Below are positions 1-8,132 of a stretch of DNA of 64,000 nucleotides, piece by piece (position 1 is the first letter of the stretch; every line of letters starts with the position of its first letter). The DNA is from Fodinibius sp052060035 (GTDB taxonomy: Bacteria > Bacteroidota > Rhodothermia > Balneolales > Balneolaceae). The DNA is taken from NCBI RefSeq assembly GCF_052060035.1, contig NZ_JBPOEA010000004.1, positions 1-64,000 on the forward strand, in the 5' to 3' direction. The notes under the pieces were generated by a model. That model was not told the DNA's origin. It ran no database searches and saw only the letters and a list, made by a program, of their open reading frames with translations. The translations under genes and the position numbers were made by a program.

Positions 1-2675
1 TCCTCGATAGCTTTGGTTAGCTCCTCCCGGTCGGCCGTACCGCCCCTGTAGGTAGACTGGTAGAAATCAAGCGAGAGGTCTTCACCGATGGATCGCCCGT
101 ACATGGCAATTTCGGCCAAGTCATCGGAGTCGGAAACAGCAGGTACGTAGTTGCGGTTGAACATCGAGTCGGCATCGATAATATCGGCATAGACCAGCTC
201 CTCACTGATCGGATCGCGCTTAACTAAGGTGGTGAGTTTATACAACCGGTTGTCGTAGCGGAAAATCTGGCGGATGTCCTCATCTTCGTCTGGAATGCCG
301 TAGGCATCAATATGAGTGGCGAGAAGCTGCTTAAACTTCTCTCGGAGAGGCTCTTTCTGCTCGCTGTCCCGGGCCAGTGCGGTAACGAAATCATCATAGG
401 TATCGAGCATTTGGCAGGCCGAGGCGATTTTTTCGCGCAACCCTTCGCCTGCTTTGTCCTTGCTTCCTACAGCAATAGGTTTAAAATAGTGGCGCTGTTT
501 TTCATAAAAATTTCCATCATGGTGAATGATATTCCCAGCGTGATAATCTCGACTTGTATTCAACCGGACTCCCTCATCGGGGATGCGGTAGAATTCCATT
601 GGGATTGGGAGCTCGTAGGGAAACTGAAGGCCATCTTTCACCACCCGGTCGGTAAGCTTATTATCGACTTTGCCTTTTACGCCCATGCGAGTGAGAAACT
701 GCATGTCGTGGCCTTGAATATGCTCACCTAATACTTGTTGGGGATACTTTTGGTAGTAGGGATTATAGTAGGCCCCGTAAGACTGGCCGTTATGTTCAGT
801 GATGCTGACGGCGAGCTCCTGGTGGGCAAACAATCGATTAAGTTCGCTAGTGACATCAGGGTGTTGCTCCCCGTCAAAGTCAGGATACTTCTGAAACAGG
901 AGCAGATCCGTGGTCACAAGGGTATCGGCATTATCTTTAAAAGCGGTCGAGGGCAACCGGTAGGCGCCCACAAATCGGGCGCGTTGGACCATAGCCTGTC
1001 GGATGGCCGGATCTTTTTTGTCCATCGTACCGACCGAGGTGATCACCGCCATAAAACCGCCGGGCTGAAGAGCCTCCAGAGACTTCAAGATAAAGTAGTC
1101 GTGGATGCGCGGATTTAGGTGAGCCAGCGGGTCGCGCTGGGTATGAATTTTTATATCTCCAAAGGGGACATTGCCTATGGCGCCGGTAAGATTATATAGC
1201 GACAGATCGGTCTCAGCAAAGTTTTGGTGTTTAACTAACTGGTTAGGGTATAGGAGCCGAGCAATACGAGCGCTCACTGCAGACCGCTCAACCATCAACA
1301 TACGATAGCTGTCGGTATTAGGCAGAAATCCCGCAAAATTTCCAATGCCTGAGCCGGGCTCTAATATGTTGCCCCCGTCCACGCCCATAGCCTGGAGTTT
1401 ATCCCAGATCAGCTGTATCAACGGGTAGGAGGTGTAATGCTCGTTGAGCAGGCCGCGCTCGGTGCCGGTGCGATCCTCCCCGTACCCCAATCCACCAGCT
1501 CCGGTATACCGGCGAAGGGTGTCCAGGTCGGATTCGGTGATAGCACGATCTTCTTTTTCCAAGACGGCCAGCGCTGCTTCGTTGGCCCGGCGGCGTTCGG
1601 ATTTCGTTAAACGGATCGGATCGTAATTTTTCAACGAAAGGTCAGAAAAATCGCTTTCATATTTCGCTTCTCCCGCACGATCTTCAGAGTCATGGTATGA
1701 TTGGTCGTCTTCAATTTTGGTTGATAGGTCCTCACTTGTGGCATCTTCAAAAATTTGGTCAAAGTCGACGCCAATAATATGTCCGTGCTCGCGAAATAGC
1801 TGCAGTGCCTGCTCGCGATGCTCGGTTGGAAATTTGTCTAATGAAAATGCCAGTGCTAATTTCTTAACCGTTTCGGTAAAGGAGTCCTGGAGTACCTGCA
1901 ACTGGTTGGTAGGATTTTTACGGGTCGTCAACTGTTGGTTCAATTTTGGGGAGTTGCCCAGAAGATCATCTATTTGCTTTGCGGCCTCCTCATTTCCCTG
2001 GTCAGCTTGCCAGGCCAAATCGGTTAGGTGCTGCATTCGTGTAGTGTTAAGTGTATTGGATTTATAAGGCTGGTGAGCCGCATTAGCTATTTGGGCCATC
2101 CGCTGGGTTTTAACCTGAATCTCGACCGGAATATCACCGGCGGTGCCAGCCATTACAATAAAATGGTGAGCGCGATATCCTCCAACGGGTCTGGCGTATT
2201 TGTCTTCATGCTCAATTACGTTGCCAACAGCTCCTGAATCAATTTTTCGGGCTACCTGGTCCAACTCAGCTTGACCCGACAAAACAATCATGCATCCGGC
2301 CATATCGGTCAATCCTTGCATGTAGTGTTCGCCAGCGCCAGCCTGCTTGATATCTCCCTTGATACGCTTTCGACGCAATTTGTTGATCACTGAGTACGGA
2401 GATTTTACCCGTCCCTTTATCGGGGCTTCCGGTTTTAGATCTTTGAGCTTTGCTATTACCTGGTCCAAGGCCTGCTGATAGTCGCCACGTAGTGCAATTA
2501 GCTGTTTGATTTCCTCGGTGAGTTTGACCTCTTCGACGGTATCAGTGTCCCCGGCCAGCTGCGGGTTGGGATCGTCGGCGTTGGGGATTCCGTCTCCATC
2601 GAAATCGCCAAAAATACCGGGGTAATCATCGGTTGTAATTTCGTCAAAAGGAGTAACAGTCGGATTGTTTCGCAT
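1..2675 (-). CDS. RelA/SpoT domain fused to DarB-like N6-adenine DNA methyltransferase (partial large polyvalent protein)
   Basis: The frame is open from the ATG at 2675 to base 1, about 891 codons, and the end lies outside the window. Residues about 28-40 hold an Asp-rich DGDG stretch like a calcium-binding thrombospondin-type loop. Residues 86-205 match the RelA/SpoT nucleotidyltransferase fold: basic G-RVK at 88-91, D124 in LTDMAGC, Y167 in GGYRAHH and E185 in PVEIQVKT, so the catalytic Asp, stacking Tyr and Glu are all present. From about residue 389 the protein resembles DarB/strawberry-notch-type methylases of phages and conjugative elements: YTGAGGLG, the SAM motif EPGSGIGNF (about 440) and the amino-methylase motif GNVPFG (about 500). 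A helicase part is expected beyond the window. It is the last visible gene of the leftward operon, starting 5 bases after the ATPase gene ends. The (p)ppGpp-type activity is inferred from residues only. Confidence 0.8.
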   Translation of the reverse strand, partial: MRNNPTVTPFDEITTDDYPGIFGDFDGDGIPNADDPNPQLAGDTDTVEEVKLTEEIKQLIALRGDYQQALDQVIAKLKDLKPEAPIKGRVKSPYSVINKLRRKRIKGDIKQAGAGEHYMQGLTDMAGCMIVLSGQAELDQVARKIDSGAVGNVIEHEDKYARPVGGYRAHHFIVMAGTAGDIPVEIQVKTQRMAQIANAAHQPYKSNTLNTTRMQHLTDLAWQADQGNEEAAKQIDDLLGNSPKLNQQLTTRKNPTNQLQVLQDSFTETVKKLALAFSLDKFPTEHREQALQLFREHGHIIGVDFDQIFEDATSEDLSTKIEDDQSYHDSEDRAGEAKYESDFSDLSLKNYDPIRLTKSERRRANEAALAVLEKEDRAITESDLDTLRRYTGAGGLGYGEDRTGTERGLLNEHYTSYPLIQLIWDKLQAMGVDGGNILEPGSGIGNFAGFLPNTDSYRMLMVERSAVSARIARLLYPNQLVKHQNFAETDLSLYNLTGAIGNVPFGDIKIHTQRDPLAHLNPRIHDYFILKSLEALQPGGFMAVITSVGTMDKKDPAIRQAMVQRARFVGAYRLPSTAFKDNADTLVTTDLLLFQKYPDFDGEQHPDVTSELNRLFAHQELAVSITEHNGQSYGAYYNPYYQKYPQQVLGEHIQGHDMQFLTRMGVKGKVDNKLTDRVVKDGLQFPYELPIPMEFYRIPDEGVRLNTSRDYHAGNIIHHDGNFYEKQRHYFKPIAVGSKDKAGEGLREKIASACQMLDTYDDFVTALARDSEQKEPLREKFKQLLATHIDAYGIPDEDEDIRQIFRYDNRLYKLTTLVKRDPISEELVYADIIDADSMFNRNYVPAVSDSDDLAEIAMYGRSIGEDLSLDFYQSTYRGGTADREELTKAIE

Positions 2676-2679
2676 CGGG

Positions 2680-3921
2680 CTAGCCCAGTATTTTGGTTAA
2701 GAAGGCATCCAGTTTGTCCTGGCTTTGTTTGGCCGCTTCGATATCAATTTCAGGTTCGGTTTCTTTCGGTGAAGTCGGTTGGATCACAGGCGTGGATTCT
2801 TCTGGAGCAGTTTTCTTCGGCTTCACTGTTGGTTTGGAGCTTTTCGGTTTCTTGTTATCGCCAGCAGTATCCTTCGGGGGTTCTTGTTGTTTAGCAAACG
2901 CCCGTTCCTGTCGCTTGTACTCCTTGGCGCCCAGTACCAGTTTCGCGTGGTCCTGCTTGTAAATCCGGATTTCCAGATCTCCATATTTTTTGACAAGCTT
3001 TTTCCAACACGCCAGTACCCCGCCACCAGAACCTTCCGTGCAGGCCTGATATTCAAGGTGGCCGTCCAGCAACAGATCCATGATGTATCGCTTTTTGGGA
3101 TAGTCGGCGGTGTACCGGATCGACAGGTGAGCGTTTTCGGATTCTCCGGAATGCTTCGGGGCATAGCAGGGCATTTTGCTTCCGAACATGGAGTTGATGC
3201 GCTTCCAGGAGCGAATTTTGTGGAGTTTGTCCAGCTCTTTTAAGGTAATTTTAAAAGGGGTATCCACGGGGTTCTCGCGGTTGGCTGGAGCCTGTTGTTT
3301 CTCTGGCTTAGTTTTTGGTGAAACGTTTCGGTCGGCGGCCGTAAATGGCACGGCAATAGCCGTAAGTTCCCGGTAACGGTTCTTTTCGGTTTCGGCTCCG
3401 CCCTCTTTGGTAACCTTGATTTCGATGTCGCACTCGTGGGCAATGCTGGTATTGCCTTTGTACTGTCCGTCCTTGGTGGCATGCGATACCATAACAAACA
3501 TAATACCGTTTTCTCGGCACCACTGGGCCAGCTCTACGGTTTCCTTGGCGTTGGCATCAATCACGGAAATCGAATCCAGGATACAGGCGAAGGACCGGTT
3601 CTTTAGCAGAATTTCTTTGAGGGCCTGAATGGATTTCCATTTGGTAAAATTGAGGTTCGGGTGGGTCGCTTCCAGGCGTTTGACGCGGTCGACCAATGTT
3701 TTGCCAAAATGTTCTTCGGCGGGAATATATTCGATGCGCCCATGTTCGGCTAAGGCATCAGCCAGTCCGAGGCTCATCGTTGATTTACCGGCTCCTTTTT
3801 CGCCCCAAATAAAAATGACGGCATTCTTTTCGGGCTCACCGAGAAGTCTCCCGTAGGGTTGGGCAATGGTAATGCCTTTGATATTAAGCTTGGAAAGCTG
3901 CTGGGCTGTCATTGATTCCAT
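2680..3921 (-). CDS. RecA/RadA-like P-loop ATPase with unknown C-terminal domain
   Basis: The protein starts at the ATG at 3921, one base after the upstream stop; the longer reading from 3981 would overlap the upstream gene by about 60 bases. A Walker A motif GEKGAGKST follows VIFIW near residue 35, and IEYIPAEE and ACILDSISVID resemble the Walker B region of RadA/KaiC-like ATPases. The central part looks like a RecA-fold domain of about 200 residues. A second domain (about 225-345) contains conserved-looking aromatic and Cys residues but was not recognised. The last 80 residues are rich in Lys, Pro and Glu and look disordered. It lies between the peptidoglycan-binding gene and the RelA-methylase gene. 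It could energise DNA packaging or entry, or act in recombination; neither is shown. Confidence 0.75.
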   Translation of the reverse strand: MESMTAQQLSKLNIKGITIAQPYGRLLGEPEKNAVIFIWGEKGAGKSTMSLGLADALAEHGRIEYIPAEEHFGKTLVDRVKRLEATHPNLNFTKWKSIQALKEILLKNRSFACILDSISVIDANAKETVELAQWCRENGIMFVMVSHATKDGQYKGNTSIAHECDIEIKVTKEGGAETEKNRYRELTAIAVPFTAADRNVSPKTKPEKQQAPANRENPVDTPFKITLKELDKLHKIRSWKRINSMFGSKMPCYAPKHSGESENAHLSIRYTADYPKKRYIMDLLLDGHLEYQACTEGSGGGVLACWKKLVKKYGDLEIRIYKQDHAKLVLGAKEYKRQERAFAKQQEPPKDTAGDNKKPKSSKPTVKPKKTAPEESTPVIQPTSPKETEPEIDIEAAKQSQDKLDAFLTKILG

Positions 3922-3922
3922 A

Positions 3923-4246
3923 TTACTGTCGTCTGATTGTTTTAATTGCGATTCCAATGGCGATAATAGACAGGCTGCCAAACAGCAACACCTTGTGGTT
4001 TACCGATGCCTGTGGTGGCCTTTGGGTTATGGCTTTCGGGTTAATGCCTAGTTTTTGTAGTAGCCCCTGGCCGGCTATGCCGCTGGTTGGGAGCCCAAAC
4101 TGTTGTTGGGCTTGTCTGACAGCCTGCTGGGTCTCCGGTCCAAATATCCCGTCGACACCATATTTGGGCAGGTCCATACCGGCGGCTTTGAGTGCGGATT
4201 GCAGGTGCATGACCTGCGGCCCTTTGTCACCTATTTTTAGAGTCAT
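3923..4246 (-). CDS. Peptidoglycan-binding-domain protein with C-terminal membrane anchor
   Basis: This 107-residue protein has a PG_binding_1-type domain (about residues 1-70): a G-KGPQV-LQ start, then GVDGIFGPETQQAV, the usual signature of this fold. A short linker leads to one hydrophobic helix (about 85-102) and the basic end KTIRRQ. There is no signal peptide. The ATG overlaps the stop of the upstream gene by four bases, so the two are translationally coupled. In phages and secretion systems this domain places a protein at the cell wall, which suggests a role in envelope contact or penetration. No catalytic domain is attached. Confidence 0.8.
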   Translation of the reverse strand: MTLKIGDKGPQVMHLQSALKAAGMDLPKYGVDGIFGPETQQAVRQAQQQFGLPTSGIAGQGLLQKLGINPKAITQRPPQASVNHKVLLFGSLSIIAIGIAIKTIRRQ

Positions 4247-4653
4247 TGGGAAGAACGTTTTCGGTTTATGAAGGTGAGACCGGCAATTCCAATGGCGATG
4301 CCCATGGAGAGAAAACCGGCTTGTTTAAGTGTGGCCATGGATTTGCTTTTTGCAACGGTCTCTTCAAGACCGATAAGATCACTTACAGCTTGCAGGTCCA
4401 CATATTCGAAGTACCGGTTGATAACCCCGGCATGTTGGTGGTAAATGGTATTTAACCCATCTTTATCGGTCGTAAGCTCGGCCATGATGATGGCCGTAGT
4501 TGCGGCTTTTCCTTTCTTGCCGCTTAGGGCGCGATCGGCTAGGCTAATGGCTTTGCGAAACGCATTTTTTCCGGTTTGTCGCAGGTAGCTGTTTAGCCCG
4601 CCCATACCGTCGTCCACAATCTGATAATCTCGACCTTCAATGAGCTCACGCAT
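4243..4653 (-). CDS. Small helical protein with C-terminal membrane helix
   Basis: The 136-residue product was not recognised. Its first 105 residues are predicted helical, with several Gly and Lys residues; one hydrophobic helix follows (about 110-130) and the chain ends NRKRSSQ. The same layout, a soluble N-terminus followed by a single C-terminal helix and a basic tail, recurs in the neighbouring genes. It overlaps the upstream gene by 8 bases and the downstream gene by 4, so it is part of one operon. A role as a membrane-embedded structural component is inferred from layout only. Confidence 0.65.
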   Translation of the reverse strand: MRELIEGRDYQIVDDGMGGLNSYLRQTGKNAFRKAISLADRALSGKKGKAATTAIIMAELTTDKDGLNTIYHQHAGVINRYFEYVDLQAVSDLIGLEETVAKSKSMATLKQAGFLSMGIAIGIAGLTFINRKRSSQ

Positions 4654-5332
4654 CTCGGGTTTCCTCCCGGCCGGTGTCAGGGTTGGTCATATTTTTCATG
4701 CTGTCTCGCAGGCCGGGCATAAGCGGGCCAAGGAAATACGCTCCGGCTCCGATGCCAACCAGCCATAAAGCTTTGGTGAGTGTGTTGTTGACGCCGCTGA
4801 ACGCGCTTTGTGGGTTAGGCAAGCTAATCTGATACCACGGCTCGGTGGGTGGAGCATATACCCCGCTCTGTTGGCCTTCCTCGATATCCAGATCTAGGGT
4901 CATAACCTTGGAGGCCGCAAGCGGTTTGGCCTCGGATATATTGGCTTCGGTAACATTGCTGGTATGCAGCTCAAAGATGACCGGGTGATTACGGTCCGGA
5001 CGAAAAGAGCGCCCGAACACCAGCCGGGTTTGCCCGCGACAGCCGTCCCACATGCTGGTCAGGATTCGGGATATGGCCAGTACTTTTCGGGTTTGCGGGT
5101 CCAGGGCCGCGATGACCGCATCCGGACATGCTATAAGCAGAAACGAGTTCCAGAAATTGCGGTATCGGTCAATCTCGATATCAACGGAGAAGGGAACCCC
5201 GTTTTTGGGCACCCCGCGCTCGGGATACCGGCCGATAATGCGAACTTCGCCAGCCTCAGAGCTAATAATATTTCCTGTAATGCCGGCGGATCCTAATCCG
5301 TTGTCACTATATGCATATTGGGTCTGGGTCAT
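4646..5332 (-). CDS. Membrane-anchored protein with beta-rich N-terminal domain
   Basis: The 228-residue product begins with a Gly- and Tyr-rich beta-like domain (about 1-150) with many short hydrophobic strands, followed by a Pro-rich linker. A hydrophobic helix (about 187-206, ALWLVGIGAGAYFLGPL) precedes a polar tail. No family was recognised. It is the largest of the small membrane proteins apart from the transglutaminase-like one, and its compact beta domain makes it the best candidate for a structural or receptor-facing component of the set. It sits two bases downstream of the 102-residue gene. Confidence 0.6.
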   Translation of the reverse strand: MTQTQYAYSDNGLGSAGITGNIISSEAGEVRIIGRYPERGVPKNGVPFSVDIEIDRYRNFWNSFLLIACPDAVIAALDPQTRKVLAISRILTSMWDGCRGQTRLVFGRSFRPDRNHPVIFELHTSNVTEANISEAKPLAASKVMTLDLDIEEGQQSGVYAPPTEPWYQISLPNPQSAFSGVNNTLTKALWLVGIGAGAYFLGPLMPGLRDSMKNMTNPDTGREETRDA

Positions 5333-5333
5333 G

Positions 5334-5642
5334 TTATCTTCGTCTGGTTAAGATTCTAAAAGCAAGATATCCACCGGCAATCCATCCCAGGGTTTTCTTG
5401 TGTTGGTCAAACCAATTTCGGAGCTCTTCGGAGGGTCGAGCGGCGGAGAGCCGCTGGCAGATCGATTGGCCTTCAGGGGCTTCAACCTCTGCCCCTTTTG
5501 GGACTTCCTGCAGCTGGATGGTCGGTTGCAGGTACACCTTTTCCTCTGATGGAGAGGGATTTGGGTAGCGCCCGTTGGGAATATGACCATCGAGATAATG
5601 AGAAATTCCTACCGGATGGGCGGGATAAGTGGCTTCAATCAT
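5334..5642 (-). CDS. Small C-terminally membrane-anchored protein
   Basis: The 102-residue protein has a Pro-rich, probably extended N-terminus (residues 1-70), a helix, then a C-terminal hydrophobic segment (about 84-98) ending in TRRR. It has no signal peptide and no recognised domain. It is separated from the adjacent genes by one or two bases in the same operon. By the positive-inside rule the basic end would stay in the cytoplasm and the N-terminal part would face out, or face the inside of a virion membrane; this is inference. Confidence 0.6.
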   Translation of the reverse strand: MIEATYPAHPVGISHYLDGHIPNGRYPNPSPSEEKVYLQPTIQLQEVPKGAEVEAPEGQSICQRLSAARPSEELRNWFDQHKKTLGWIAGGYLAFRILTRRR

Positions 5643-5643
5643 A

Positions 5644-6009
5644 TTACGATTTCTTTTTTAGTAAGGTGTACATGAGTCCTCCCCCAACGGCAACGACGCC
5701 GCCAATAAGCAACATGCTTGTCATATTGGGGCCGCTCGATTTTTGGGCTTGCAGGAGCGCCATCTGTTGCTGGGGGGTTAGGCCACTGCCACTGGAGTTA
5801 TTTTTCCCGCCGTTGATAACCCCGTCCACGGTCACGGCGGTATCGGCCGCTGTGGTCAAAAAGCTGGACAAGTCATTCAGGATGCTGCCAAACTTGGTTT
5901 TCTTTGAGGTGGTGGTTGTGGATCCAACAGGAGGGAGGAAGCTGTTTGTGTAGTTAAATGGCCGGGTAGTCTGCAGAAAATCTAATTGATTGTAGGAGCT
6001 GTTGTTCAT
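5644..6009 (-). CDS. Small C-terminally membrane-anchored protein, Ser/Thr/Asn-rich
   Basis: The 121-residue product has a Ser/Thr/Asn/Gly-rich N-terminal half, a stretch of Gln (QQQ) near 78, and one hydrophobic helix (about 95-115, MLLIGGVVAVGGGLMYTLL) followed by KKKS. The helix is rich in Gly. No family was recognised. The low-complexity N-terminus and tail anchor fit a minor membrane or coat component rather than an enzyme. It ends one base before the next gene starts. Confidence 0.6.
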   Translation of the reverse strand: MNNSSYNQLDFLQTTRPFNYTNSFLPPVGSTTTTSKKTKFGSILNDLSSFLTTAADTAVTVDGVINGGKNNSSGSGLTPQQQMALLQAQKSSGPNMTSMLLIGGVVAVGGGLMYTLLKKKS

Positions 6010-6024
6010 AGGGGTTGGGGTATG

Positions 6025-6435
6025 CTATTGGGATTTAGATTTTTTCTTTTTGGCGATAAACATGATGGCGGCTCCCAGAATGGCAACCCCGCCCACTGCT
6101 GCGCCCGCAATCATGGCCGTACTTGCGGTCTCTTGTTTGGCAGCGGTATCGGTGACGTTGTGCTGTAAGGCCGTCATGAGTTGCTGTTTTTCCTGCTCTA
6201 TTTTCTTCTTTTCAGCCAACTTGCGCTCGTGGGCCTTACAAAGCGCCTGCGATTTCTCCCGTTTTCGGCGGCAGCGTTTAAGTTTGCCGAACATCTTTCC
6301 CTTACAGCTCTGGTTGGCATACCGGCAGGGATCATCTTCTTCCCAACCGTTCAAGCCAACAGTTGAAGGGTATATGACCAATTGATCATTGTCGGGTTGT
6401 AGTATTGCTACGGGTCGGAGGTAGGAGCTGCTCAT
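6025..6435 (-). CDS. Cys-containing, coiled-coil, tail-anchored membrane protein
   Basis: The 136-residue protein has four Cys residues in the first half (two in DPCRYANQSCKG, one in KRCRRK, one in LCKAH), a basic helical section likely to form a coiled coil (about 45-95), and a C-terminal hydrophobic helix (about 108-128) ending in a cluster of five lysines. The paired Cys suggest disulfides or a metal site. It lies directly downstream of the transglutaminase-like gene. No family was recognised. Confidence 0.6.
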   Translation of the reverse strand: MSSSYLRPVAILQPDNDQLVIYPSTVGLNGWEEDDPCRYANQSCKGKMFGKLKRCRRKREKSQALCKAHERKLAEKKKIEQEKQQLMTALQHNVTDTAAKQETASTAMIAGAAVGGVAILGAAIMFIAKKKKSKSQ

Positions 6436-6444
6436 AAACAGTTA

Positions 6445-7473
6445 TTAGTGGTTAAGGGTCCAGTAGCTGATCCCGCCAAGGGTGAGAAGCCCGGCCGAGA
6501 GTCCACCGTACAGGAGCCATTTTTTATGTTGAGATTTCTGCTGGTCGGCATAAAAACTGTTGCCGATGCTTCCAAATCTGTTCAGGTGGTCAACAGCCGG
6601 TTGGCCGTATTCTTGGATAACTTGGGCGTATTGCTTGAGGATCGCGTTATCCTTTTGGGAAAACGAAATGACGTCCGAGCGGACCCCTCGGGCCATTAGA
6701 TAGTCTCGCCATTGCCCGCGCTGGATACGCTCGCCTTTATCTTTGGCGCCAAACCATTTGGAGAACATGCTGCTCATGGTTACGCCTGTTTTTACCGCTG
6801 TAGTGGCCGCGACAGTAAGGGTAACCGGATCGACACCCAGTCCTTCTGGCATGCTGTTTGGCAGGTGTCTGGATTTTTTAATCAGCGACTCGTCAAACTC
6901 GAAACCGGGATATTTGGCGATGGTTGTGTCAAAGGATTTCCAACCCTGAGGGGATCGGTAAACCGCGTAGATATGATCGTAGTTTCGTCCCGTCCGGCTC
7001 ACAATCCGAAATCCGGTTTGAATACCCAGGCTTTGCAGCAGGGCCGCTGACAGGACCGCGTGATCGTCGCAGTCTCCGGCCTTCTGCCGGAGCGTGATAT
7101 CCGGGGATTGAATGCGTTCAATATTCCAGGGATCCCGAACGTAGTTAATATTACGGGTCATCCACTTGTAGATAGAATCGGCAATCTGATCTACATTTCG
7201 CAGGTCGGGAAGGCCGGTATTTGAATTCTTGTGAATTCCCCGGGTGATTTTTAACGCTAACTCGCGGATATCATCCCGGCCAGTATATTTGGTAACAAGC
7301 TTCGAAGCTAGTTCGAGGACGCTATCGATCCCAGGGTATCTTCGACGGCGGGAAATAATAGGGGCGGCAGCATCACCTTTTGGGAGATTTGCTGCCGCCT
7401 TATTGCTCATCACTAAACCGTCGGTAGTGACTGCGTTACGGGAAGGGGTGATATGAGGATAATGGCTGCTCAA
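6445..7473 (-). CDS. Transglutaminase-like cysteine protease-fold protein with C-terminal membrane helix
   Basis: The 342-residue protein contains a transglutaminase-core fold: C135 in KAGDCDDHAV, H167 in NYDHIYAVY and D182 in SFDTTIAKYPG form a complete Cys-His-Asp triad. The N-terminus (1-60) is basic and probably flexible. After the enzyme core there is an amphipathic section with a Gly/Ala-rich stretch, then a C-terminal hydrophobic helix (about 318-338). Transglutaminase-like folds in bacteria and phages act as peptidases, amidases or cross-linkers. With the peptidoglycan-binding neighbour this suggests cell-wall or coat processing. Its start overlaps the stop of the upstream 75-residue gene by four bases. 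Confidence 0.75.
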   Translation of the reverse strand: MSSHYPHITPSRNAVTTDGLVMSNKAAANLPKGDAAAPIISRRRRYPGIDSVLELASKLVTKYTGRDDIRELALKITRGIHKNSNTGLPDLRNVDQIADSIYKWMTRNINYVRDPWNIERIQSPDITLRQKAGDCDDHAVLSAALLQSLGIQTGFRIVSRTGRNYDHIYAVYRSPQGWKSFDTTIAKYPGFEFDESLIKKSRHLPNSMPEGLGVDPVTLTVAATTAVKTGVTMSSMFSKWFGAKDKGERIQRGQWRDYLMARGVRSDVISFSQKDNAILKQYAQVIQEYGQPAVDHLNRFGSIGNSFYADQQKSQHKKWLLYGGLSAGLLTLGGISYWTLNH

Positions 7474-7697
7474 GAGCGGTAGGTGATATAGTCAAGTAGA
7501 AGTTGCAGGCCGTGCTCGGGGTTGCGGGTTGTGACATCACCGAGCCGTTTCGCTAGTTTTGGATCAAGATCGCCCAGGCTGATAAGCACGCCCGCAAATT
7601 GACCGGAGCGCGTGATGGTCGTTATTCCTGCGGTATCCAATTCCTTGTAGATGTTATCCCGAAGGCTTGTAACGGGTTGTTGGGTAATGGTTGGCAT
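7470..7697 (-). CDS. Small hypothetical protein (75 aa)
   Basis: This short polar protein has alternating helices and no membrane segment or recognised motif. It starts at an ATG at 7697, nine bases after the upstream gene ends, and its stop overlaps the transglutaminase-like gene start. The tight spacing on both sides argues for a real gene. Its job is unknown. Confidence 0.55.
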   Translation of the reverse strand: MPTITQQPVTSLRDNIYKELDTAGITTITRSGQFAGVLISLGDLDPKLAKRLGDVTTRNPEHGLQLLLDYITYRS

Positions 7698-7706
7698 AGC
7701 TGTTAA

Positions 7707-8126
7707 CTAAGATTTGGGTCCGTTGGACGTGACTAGTTTTTGCAGTTCAATAATGACTTCTGTGAGGAGCGCCTTTATTTGGTTGCTCACCGATATGCCG
7801 GTAAAGCGCAGCAGCTGTTGGCAAGCGAGGTGGGCAGGGATATAGCAGAGCGTAGTTGCGTGTTGCCCTAATCCATCCACAAGGGGATATATCGTTTTTG
7901 CAATGCGTTCGGCTCCGATATCCCTGCTTATCGCTTCTTCAGAAAGTAGTTTGGCCATGCGTGTCCAATCCTGTATCGTAATCGGGCGCCCGTAAGACTG
8001 CATCAGTGCCAGTTGTGATTTAATGCGTTTGGCATAGCGCCCGTAGGGCTGCGGGTGGTCGCCAAGATATTCAAGGGCCATCTTAAGCAAGGGAATATGA
8101 TTGGGATTCATGGCGGGGTTGTTCAA
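7707..8126 (-). CDS. Helical hypothetical protein (139 aa)
   Basis: The product is predicted to be almost entirely helical and soluble, with no signal peptide or membrane helix. No domain was recognised. It is second in the leftward operon, six bases downstream of the coiled-coil gene. Position suggests a scaffold or assembly factor for the membrane proteins that follow, but the sequence does not show this. Confidence 0.55.
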   Translation of the reverse strand: MNNPAMNPNHIPLLKMALEYLGDHPQPYGRYAKRIKSQLALMQSYGRPITIQDWTRMAKLLSEEAISRDIGAERIAKTIYPLVDGLGQHATTLCYIPAHLACQQLLRFTGISVSNQIKALLTEVIIELQKLVTSNGPKS

Positions 8127-8132
8127 AGTTGG

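Noticed and set aside
312..2237. Several plus-strand open frames (312-731, 735-1118, 1444-1626, 1717-2067)
   Set aside because: They lie opposite the continuous minus-strand RelA-methylase gene with clear motifs; they are antisense shadows.
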